This document shows positions 56,668 through 64,000 of a stretch of DNA of 64,000 nt, piece after piece. Position 1 is the first letter of the stretch, and every line of letters begins with the position of its first letter. The stretch covers positions 630,001-694,000 of the forward strand of contig JAOYRU010000101.1 in NCBI GenBank assembly GCA_026315105.1, given 5' to 3'. The notes under the pieces were generated by a model. The model worked only from the letters and a program-made list of their open reading frames with translations, did not search any database and was not told where the DNA came from. The translations under genes were made by a program, and so were the position numbers. This DNA comes from Locusta migratoria. Taxonomy: Eukaryota > Arthropoda > Insecta > Orthoptera > Acrididae.

Positions 56668-56739
56668 TCCGGTGTGGTCTAGTGGCTAGGATACCTGGCT
56701 CTCACCTAGGACGCCCGGGTTTGATTCCCGGTACCGGAA
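56668..56739 (+). tRNA. tRNA-Glu-CTC: tRNA-Glu (CTC), unit 31
   Basis: C45, T56. Confidence 0.93.
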
Positions 56740-56973
56740 CGTACGTCTTTTGTGTAATTCTCGACGAGTTTTTGCCGATTTAACTGCTTTTCCTTGTCCT
56801 CTTGGAGATGAACAGAAGTCCTTCGAACGTTTTCGAGAGAAATCGACATGCTATGAAATTGTCCTGAGGACTAAAAAGAAACCAGAATAGACGCTGCTTG
56901 CCCATAAGACCGCGCTGTCATAGAAATAAGCAGCACGATGCTTGAAAACAGCATAAGGAGCTGATACTCACGA

Positions 56974-57047
56974 GGCCCGTTAGCTCAGTTGGTTAGAGCG
57001 TCGTGCTAATAACGCGAAGGTCGTGGGTTCGATCCCTCCACGGGCCA
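56974..57047 (+). tRNA. tRNA-Ile-AAT: tRNA-Ile (AAT), unit 31
   Basis: Standard; two 10-bp repeats follow. Confidence 0.94.
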
Positions 57048-57287
57048 TTGTTATTTTTCTATTACGAAAGGAAACGTGCGTCTCGCAGCCATTTTAAGCT
57101 ACCTGTCCTTAGATATAGGCCGACTTGAGAGCGTCAGCTCTCGCGTCAGTCGAGACAAGTCGAGACAGAGAGGCACCAGATGCTGGACCACACAGAGCGA
57201 GGAAGGAGAAATATATTGAATGAAAACCGACCGCCAACTCTACGAGCGCACACAAGACGCACTCATCTGTAACAACAAAATGAAATT

Positions 57288-57359
57288 TGCGGTGGCCGGG
57301 AATCGAACCCGGATCAACTGCTTGGAAGGCAACTATGCTGACCATTACACCACCACCGC
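57288..57359 (-). tRNA. tRNA-Gly-TCC: tRNA-Gly (TCC), unit 32
   Basis: Unchanged. Confidence 0.95.
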
Positions 57360-57564
57360 ACAGCACGGCGCTCTTCCGCCGCCATGTGTAGGCTTTCTGC
57401 CTGCCTCCACTGGCCGAAAGACGTCGTTGCTGTAGGGGCACTGCGAGCTAAGCGAGACCAGCCACACGCATTCGGACAGCGCCTGCACGCACCTTTCGCC
57501 TCTTTCCCAAAGTGTCACCACCGACGTCGTAGTTGTACTCACAGCTTCGCGATGAAGGGTCATT

Positions 57565-57574
57565 AAAAAAAAAA
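57565..57574 (+). repeat. Shortest poly-A tract, unit 32 (10 A)
   Basis: Ten A followed by GATGC; the shortest tract in the window. Confidence 0.95.
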
Positions 57575-57689
57575 GATGCAGTGCACGTCTCCGTTTCTGT
57601 GGCGCTTTTTTCCCAAGAATCCAATCAGTTGGGACAGGAATCAATTTTCGCAGACGTCTTTCAGGCAGGACTCAGATGCTGAAGATGCA

Positions 57690-57760
57690 GCATCGGTAGT
57701 TTAGTGGTAGAATGCTCGCCTCCCACGCGGGCGGCCCGGGTTCTATTCCCGGCCGATGCA
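57690..57760 (+). tRNA. tRNA-Gly-CCC: tRNA-Gly (CCC), unit 32, T57 form
   Basis: T57. Confidence 0.92.
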
Positions 57761-58130
57761 TATTTTTCGCCGTTTTCGTGATGATGCTGCACCGAAACGT
57801 ACACGTTTGAGCTGCACAAACTACAATTCTGTCCGAGGGAAAACGCGGCGAGATGAGGCAGACATGCAGAACGCAAGAGATGTTACTTGGTCGCTGGCGA
57901 GTAAATAGACGCTGATACTGTCGGCCTTCCACCATGAGATGCTATGTCCACTTGCCCCTTGTGTGGCGTACTGTAACAACATGCAAGGGTGGTTTCCGTT
58001 GGAAAATCAGCGCTGTGCGTTAATTTACTGAGGCTCGAGAATGCATGTAGCGGCTGACGGATTATTCACGTAGCACAAAGTTGCTAACTTGGGATACTTA
58101 GCGACTATCAGTAATACAAACACTTCAAGT

Positions 58131-58203
58131 GCCTGGGTAGCGCAGTAGGCAGCGCGTAAGTCTCATAATCTTACGGTCGTGAGTTCGATCCTCACCCGGG
58201 GCA
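58131..58203 (+). tRNA. tRNA-Met-CAT: tRNA-Met (CAT), unit 32, C44 form
   Basis: C32, C44. Confidence 0.92.
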
Positions 58204-58496
58204 TATTATTTAATGTAAAAGACCGCTGAACTCGCATCGTGCTTTTGATAGGGAACGATGTTGATTGTTGCTAATTTTCCACGAGTTTCCGGATGCTTCA
58301 TCTCCAAAGTGTATCGAACTCATAGCCTTCTAACATCCTCCTGGCCCTCCACATGTTGAAAAAAGCTACTTGCTTTCCTTTTAATAAGCTGCAATTTGCA
58401 GTCAACATACACAATGAGCCTCTCAAACAACGAATCACAAGTAGAGTGCACACGAATGTCCGTTGAAAGCACGCAAATATTACAAACGCATAAGAA

Positions 58497-58568
58497 TCCG
58501 GTGTGGTCTAGTGGCTAGGATACCTGGCTCTCACCTAGGACGCCCGGGTTTGATTCCCGGTACCGGAA
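58497..58568 (+). tRNA. tRNA-Glu-CTC: tRNA-Glu (CTC), unit 32
   Basis: C45, T56. Confidence 0.93.
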
Positions 58569-58802
58569 CGTACGTCTTTTGTGTAATTCTCGACGAGTTT
58601 TTGCCGATTTAACTGCTTTTCCTTGTCCTCTTGGAGATGAACAGAAGTCCTTCGAACGTTTTCGAGAGAAATCGACATGCTATGAAATTGTCCTGAGGAC
58701 TAAAAAGAAACCAGAATAGACGCTGCTTGCCCATAAGACCGCGCTGTCATAGAAATAAGCAGCACGATGCTTGAAAACAGCATAAGGAGCTGATACTCAC
58801 GA

Positions 58803-58876
58803 GGCCCGTTAGCTCAGTTGGTTAGAGCGTCGTGCTAATAACGCGAAGGTCGTGGGTTCGATCCCTCCACGGGCCA
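58803..58876 (+). tRNA. tRNA-Ile-AAT: tRNA-Ile (AAT), unit 32
   Basis: Standard; two 10-bp repeats follow. Confidence 0.94.
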
Positions 58877-59116
58877 TTGTTATTTTTCTATTACGAAAGG
58901 AAACGTGCGTCTCGCAGCCATTTTAAGCTACCTGTCCTTAGATATAGGCCGACTTGAGAGCGTCAGCTCTCGCGTCAGTCGAGACAAGTCGAGACAGAGA
59001 GGCACCAGATGCTGGACCACACAGAGCGAGGAAGGAGAAATATATTGAATGAAAACCGACCGCCAACTCTACGAGCGCACACAAGACGCACTCATCTGTA
59101 ACAACAAAATGAAATT

Positions 59117-59188
59117 TGCGGTGGCCGGGAATCGAACCCGGATCAACTGCTTGGAAGGCAACTATGCTGACCATTACACCACCACCGC
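59117..59188 (-). tRNA. tRNA-Gly-TCC: tRNA-Gly (TCC), unit 33
   Basis: Unchanged; A12 to its right. Confidence 0.95.
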
Positions 59189-59520
59189 ACAGCACGGCGC
59201 TCTTCCGCCGCCATGTGTAGGCTTTCTGCCTGCCTCCACTGGCCGAAAGACGTCGTTGCTGTAGGGGCACTGCGAGCTAAGCGAGACCAGCCACACGCAT
59301 TCGGACAGCGCCTGCACGCACCTTTCGCCTCTTTCCCAAAGTGTCACCACCGACGTCGTAGTTGTACTCACAGCTTCGCGATGAAGGGTCATTAAAAAAA
59401 AAAAAGATGCAGTGCACGTCTCCGTTTCTGTGGCGCTTTTTTCCCAAGAATCCAATCAGTTGGGACAGGAATCAATTTTCGCAGACGTCTTTCAGGCAGG
59501 ACTCAGATGCTGAAGATGCA

Positions 59521-59591
59521 GCATCGGTAGTTTAGTGGTAGAATGCTCGCCTCCCACGCGGGCGGCCCGGGTTCTATTCCCGGCCGATGCA
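59521..59591 (+). tRNA. tRNA-Gly-CCC: tRNA-Gly (CCC), unit 33, T57 form
   Basis: T57. Confidence 0.92.
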
Positions 59592-59961
59592 TATTTTTCG
59601 CCGTTTTCGTGATGATGCTGCACCGAAACGTACACGTTTGAGCTGCACAAACTACAATTCTGTCCGAGGGAAAACGCGGCGAGATGAGGCAGACATGCAG
59701 AACGCAAGAGATGTTACTTGGTCGCTGGCGAGTAAATAGACGCTGATACTGTCGGCCTTCCACCATGAGATGCTATGTCCACTTGCCCCTTGTGTGGCGT
59801 ACTGTAACAACATGCAAGGGTGGTTTCCGTTGGAAAATCAGCGCTGTGCGTTAATTTACTGAGGCTCGAGAATGCATGTAGCGGCTGACGGATTATTCAC
59901 GTAGCACAAAGTTGCTAACTTGGGATACTTAGCGACTATCAGTAATACAAACACTTCAAGT

Positions 59962-60034
59962 GCCTGGGTAGCGCAGTAGGCAGCGCGTAAGTCTCATAAT
60001 CTTACGGTCGTGAGTTCGATCCTCACCCGGGGCA
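59962..60034 (+). tRNA. tRNA-Met-CAT: tRNA-Met (CAT), unit 33, C44 form
   Basis: C32, C44. Confidence 0.92.
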
Positions 60035-60327
60035 TATTATTTAATGTAAAAGACCGCTGAACTCGCATCGTGCTTTTGATAGGGAACGATGTTGATTGTT
60101 GCTAATTTTCCACGAGTTTCCGGATGCTTCATCTCCAAAGTGTATCGAACTCATAGCCTTCTAACATCCTCCTGGCCCTCCACATGTTGAAAAAAGCTAC
60201 TTGCTTTCCTTTTAATAAGCTGCAATTTGCAGTCAACATACACAATGAGCCTCTCAAACAACGAATCACAAGTAGAGTGCACACGAATGTCCGTTGAAAG
60301 CACGCAAATATTACAAACGCATAAGAA

Positions 60328-60399
60328 TCCGGTGTGGTCTAGTGGCTAGGATACCTGGCTCTCACCTAGGACGCCCGGGTTTGATTCCCGGTACCGGAA
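60328..60399 (+). tRNA. tRNA-Glu-CTC: tRNA-Glu (CTC), unit 33
   Basis: C45, T56. Confidence 0.93.
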
Positions 60400-60633
60400 C
60401 GTACGTCTTTTGTGTAATTCTCGACGAGTTTTTGCCGATTTAACTGCTTTTCCTTGTCCTCTTGGAGATGAACAGAAGTCCTTCGAACGTTTTCGAGAGA
60501 AATCGACATGCTATGAAATTGTCCTGAGGACTAAAAAGAAACCAGAATAGACGCTGCTTGCCCATAAGACCGCGCTGTCATAGAAATAAGCAGCACGATG
60601 CTTGAAAACAGCATAAGGAGCTGATACTCACGA

Positions 60634-60707
60634 GGCCCGTTAGCTCAGTTGGTTAGAGCGTCGTGCTAATAACGCGAAGGTCGTGGGTTCGATCCCTCCA
60701 CGGGCCA
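60634..60707 (+). tRNA. tRNA-Ile-AAT: tRNA-Ile (AAT), unit 33
   Basis: Standard; two 10-bp repeats follow. Confidence 0.94.
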
Positions 60708-60947
60708 TTGTTATTTTTCTATTACGAAAGGAAACGTGCGTCTCGCAGCCATTTTAAGCTACCTGTCCTTAGATATAGGCCGACTTGAGAGCGTCAGCTC
60801 TCGCGTCAGTCGAGACAAGTCGAGACAGAGAGGCACCAGATGCTGGACCACACAGAGCGAGGAAGGAGAAATATATTGAATGAAAACCGACCGCCAACTC
60901 TACGAGCGCACACAAGACGCACTCATCTGTAACAACAAAATGAAATT

Positions 60948-61019
60948 TGCGGTGGCCGGGAATCGAACCCGGATCAACTGCTTGGAAGGCAACTATGCTG
61001 ACCATTACACCACCACCGC
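60948..61019 (-). tRNA. tRNA-Gly-TCC: tRNA-Gly (TCC), unit 34
   Basis: Unchanged; A11 to its right. Confidence 0.95.
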
Positions 61020-61350
61020 ACAGCACGGCGCTCTTCCGCCGCCATGTGTAGGCTTTCTGCCTGCCTCCACTGGCCGAAAGACGTCGTTGCTGTAGGGGCA
61101 CTGCGAGCTAAGCGAGACCAGCCACACGCATTCGGACAGCGCCTGCACGCACCTTTCGCCTCTTTCCCAAAGTGTCACCACCGACGTCGTAGTTGTACTC
61201 ACAGCTTCGCGATGAAGGGTCATTAAAAAAAAAAAGATGCAGTGCACGTCTCCGTTTCTGTGGCGCTTTTTTCCCAAGAATCCAATCAGTTGGGACAGGA
61301 ATCAATTTTCGCAGACGTCTTTCAGGCAGGACTCAGATGCTGAAGATGCA

Positions 61351-61421
61351 GCATCGGTAGTTTAGTGGTAGAATGCTCGCCTCCCACGCGGGCGGCCCGG
61401 GTTCTATTCCCGGCCGATGCA
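61351..61421 (+). tRNA. tRNA-Gly-CCC: tRNA-Gly (CCC), unit 34, T57 form
   Basis: T57. Confidence 0.92.
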
Positions 61422-61791
61422 TATTTTTCGCCGTTTTCGTGATGATGCTGCACCGAAACGTACACGTTTGAGCTGCACAAACTACAATTCTGTCCGAGGG
61501 AAAACGCGGCGAGATGAGGCAGACATGCAGAACGCAAGAGATGTTACTTGGTCGCTGGCGAGTAAATAGACGCTGATACTGTCGGCCTTCCACCATGAGA
61601 TGCTATGTCCACTTGCCCCTTGTGTGGCGTACTGTAACAACATGCAAGGGTGGTTTCCGTTGGAAAATCAGCGCTGTGCGTTAATTTACTGAGGCTCGAG
61701 AATGCATGTAGCGGCTGACGGATTATTCACGTAGCACAAAGTTGCTAACTTGGGATACTTAGCGACTATCAGTAATACAAACACTTCAAGT

Positions 61792-61864
61792 GCCTGGGTA
61801 GCGCAGTAGGCAGCGCGTAAGTCTCATAATCTTACGGTCGTGAGTTCGATCCTCACCCGGGGCA
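61792..61864 (+). tRNA. tRNA-Met-CAT: tRNA-Met (CAT), unit 34, C44 form
   Basis: C32, C44. Confidence 0.92.
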
Positions 61865-62157
61865 TATTATTTAATGTAAAAGACCGCTGAACTCGCATCG
61901 TGCTTTTGATAGGGAACGATGTTGATTGTTGCTAATTTTCCACGAGTTTCCGGATGCTTCATCTCCAAAGTGTATCGAACTCATAGCCTTCTAACATCCT
62001 CCTGGCCCTCCACATGTTGAAAAAAGCTACTTGCTTTCCTTTTAATAAGCTGCAATTTGCAGTCAACATACACAATGAGCCTCTCAAACAACGAATCACA
62101 AGTAGAGTGCACACGAATGTCCGTTGAAAGCACGCAAATATTACAAACGCATAAGAA

Positions 62158-62229
62158 TCCGGTGTGGTCTAGTGGCTAGGATACCTGGCTCTCACCTAGG
62201 ACGCCCGGGTTTGATTCCCGGTACCGGAA
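62158..62229 (+). tRNA. tRNA-Glu-CTC: tRNA-Glu (CTC), unit 34
   Basis: C45, T56. Confidence 0.93.
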
Positions 62230-62463
62230 CGTACGTCTTTTGTGTAATTCTCGACGAGTTTTTGCCGATTTAACTGCTTTTCCTTGTCCTCTTGGAGATG
62301 AACAGAAGTCCTTCGAACGTTTTCGAGAGAAATCGACATGCTATGAAATTGTCCTGAGGACTAAAAAGAAACCAGAATAGACGCTGCTTGCCCATAAGAC
62401 CGCGCTGTCATAGAAATAAGCAGCACGATGCTTGAAAACAGCATAAGGAGCTGATACTCACGA

Positions 62464-62537
62464 GGCCCGTTAGCTCAGTTGGTTAGAGCGTCGTGCTAAT
62501 AACGCGAAGGTCGTGGGTTCGATCCCTCCACGGGCCA
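62464..62537 (+). tRNA. tRNA-Ile-AAT: tRNA-Ile (AAT), unit 34
   Basis: Standard; last Ile gene in the window; two 10-bp repeats follow. Confidence 0.94.
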
Positions 62538-62777
62538 TTGTTATTTTTCTATTACGAAAGGAAACGTGCGTCTCGCAGCCATTTTAAGCTACCTGTCCTT
62601 AGATATAGGCCGACTTGAGAGCGTCAGCTCTCGCGTCAGTCGAGACAAGTCGAGACAGAGAGGCACCAGATGCTGGACCACACAGAGCGAGGAAGGAGAA
62701 ATATATTGAATGAAAACCGACCGCCAACTCTACGAGCGCACACAAGACGCACTCATCTGTAACAACAAAATGAAATT

Positions 62778-62849
62778 TGCGGTGGCCGGGAATCGAACCC
62801 GGATCAACTGCTTGGAAGGCAACTATGCTGACCATTACACCACCACCGC
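62778..62849 (-). tRNA. tRNA-Gly-TCC: tRNA-Gly (TCC), unit 35
   Basis: Unchanged; A11 to its right. Confidence 0.95.
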
Positions 62850-63180
62850 ACAGCACGGCGCTCTTCCGCCGCCATGTGTAGGCTTTCTGCCTGCCTCCAC
62901 TGGCCGAAAGACGTCGTTGCTGTAGGGGCACTGCGAGCTAAGCGAGACCAGCCACACGCATTCGGACAGCGCCTGCACGCACCTTTCGCCTCTTTCCCAA
63001 AGTGTCACCACCGACGTCGTAGTTGTACTCACAGCTTCGCGATGAAGGGTCATTAAAAAAAAAAAGATGCAGTGCACGTCTCCGTTTCTGTGGCGCTTTT
63101 TTCCCAAGAATCCAATCAGTTGGGACAGGAATCAATTTTCGCAGACGTCTTTTAGGCAGGACTCAGATGCTGAAGATGCA

Positions 63181-63251
63181 GCATCGGTAGTTTAGTGGTA
63201 GAATGCTCGCCTCCCACGCGGGCGGCCCGGGTTCTATTCCCGGCCGATGCA
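63181..63251 (+). tRNA. tRNA-Gly-CCC: tRNA-Gly (CCC), unit 35, T57 form
   Basis: T57; the spacer just before it has TTTAGG as in long-tract units, not the TTCAGG of units 29-34. Confidence 0.92.
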
Positions 63252-63621
63252 TATTTTTCGCCGTTTTCGTGATGATGCTGCACCGAAACGTACACGTTTG
63301 AGCTGCACAAACTACAATTCTGTCCGAGGGAAAACGCGGCGAGATGAGGCAGACATGCAGAACGCAAGAGATGTTACTTGGTCGCTGGCGAGTAAATAGA
63401 CGCTGATACTGTCGGCCTTCCACCATGAGATGCTATGTCCACTTGCCCCTTGTGTGGCGTACTGTAACAACATGCAAGGGTGGTTTCCGTTGGAAAATCA
63501 GCGCTGTGCGTTAATTTACTGAGGCTCGAGAATGCATGTAGCGGCTGACGGATTATTCACGTAGCACAAAGTTGCTAACTTGGGATACTTAGCGACTATC
63601 AGTAATACAAACACTTCAAGT

Positions 63622-63694
63622 GCCTGGGTAGCGCAGTAGGCAGCGCGTAAGTCTCATAATCTTACGGTCGTGAGTTCGATCCTCACCCGGGGCA
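63622..63694 (+). tRNA. tRNA-Met-CAT: tRNA-Met (CAT), unit 35, C44 form
   Basis: C32, C44. Confidence 0.92.
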
Positions 63695-63987
63695 TATTAT
63701 TTAATGTAAAAGACCGCTGAACTCGCATCGTGCTTTTGATAGGGAACGATGTTGATTGTTGCTAATTTTCCACGAGTTTCCGGATGCTTCATCTCCAAAG
63801 TGTATCGAACTCATAGCCTTCTAACATCCTCCTGGCCCTCCACATGTTGAAAAAAGCTACTTGCTTTCCTTTTAATAAGCTGCAATTTGCAGTCAACATA
63901 CACAATGAGCCTCTCAAACAACGAATCACAAGTAGAGTGCACACGAATGTCCGTTGAAAGCACGCAAATATTACAAACGCATAAGAA

Positions 63988-64000
63988 TCCGGTGTGGTCT
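63988..64000 (+). tRNA. tRNA-Glu-CTC: tRNA-Glu (CTC), unit 35, cut by window edge
   Basis: Only the first 13 nt (acceptor strand and start of the D arm) lie in the window; identity follows from the matching position in the other units. Confidence 0.85.

Larger units (their letters stand above)
1..64000. repeat. Tandem macrosatellite of a ~1.84-kb five-tRNA unit
   Basis: The same unit repeats head to tail through the whole window. Measured between equivalent points left of successive Gly-TCC genes, the 34 complete periods are 1855, 1845, 1840, 1842, 1851, 1854, 1841, 1842, 1845, 1844, 1844, 1842, 1830, 1843, 1842, 1846, 1846, 1844, 1843, 1849, 1842, 1841, 1844, 1843, 1841, 1842, 1840, 1851, 1841, 1841, 1831, 1829, 1831 and 1830 bp. 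Nearly all length change comes from an A tract, a T6 or T7 run and a 10-bp repeat. From the Gly-CCC gene to the next Gly-TCC gene only two lengths occur, 10 bp apart. Substitutions between units are few and scattered through genes and spacers. Both window edges lie inside units, so the true array is longer. Comparable tandem tRNA arrays are known in Entamoeba, Xenopus and at human 1q23.3; this gene combination I do not recognise. Confidence 0.98.

Noticed and set aside
1..64000. CRISPR array or bacterial tRNA operon
   Set aside because: The repeat is 1.84 kb, not a short repeat with unique spacers. The tRNAs lack CCA, Ile has AAT, and Pol III boxes and terminators are present.

Overview
The whole window is one head-to-tail tandem array. 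A unit of about 1.84 kb is present 34 times in full, plus a part unit at each edge. Each unit carries five nuclear tRNA genes in fixed order: Gly-TCC on the minus strand, then Gly-CCC, elongator Met-CAT, Glu-CTC and Ile-AAT on the plus strand. I count 174 tRNA genes; the last, a Glu gene, is cut by the window edge. No array edge or unrelated flanking sequence is visible. I see no protein-coding gene, rRNA, snRNA, transposase or CRISPR.

The organism is a eukaryote, most likely an animal. The tRNAs lack an encoded CCA end and have internal A and B boxes. Oligo-T stretches follow most of them. Ile has the AAT anticodon, which is read as inosine in eukaryotes. The tRNA sequences are close to metazoan nuclear tRNAs. 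An invertebrate such as an arthropod is a guess and not proven.

Within a unit, the two Gly genes are divergent across a spacer of about 350 bp that holds a pure A tract of 10 to 29 bases. The Met, Glu and Ile genes follow with spacers of about 370, 293 and 234 bp. About 250 bp then leads to the next unit and holds a small hairpin and two or three copies of a 10-bp repeat. Spacers are almost as uniform as genes, so whole units are being homogenised. Linked variants split the array: long A tract and Gly-CCC base G57 in most of units 1-28, short A tract and base T57 in units 29-35, with mosaic units 11, 13 and 35.

Several tRNA genes carry unusual bases fixed in all or many copies: T56 in every readable Glu gene, a G5-G68 mismatch in every Met gene, a T50-C64 mismatch in every Ile gene, and T57 in ten Gly-CCC genes. 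Gly-TCC looks fully canonical. Only part of the array may therefore yield normal tRNA, while the array as a whole behaves like a tRNA-bearing macrosatellite.
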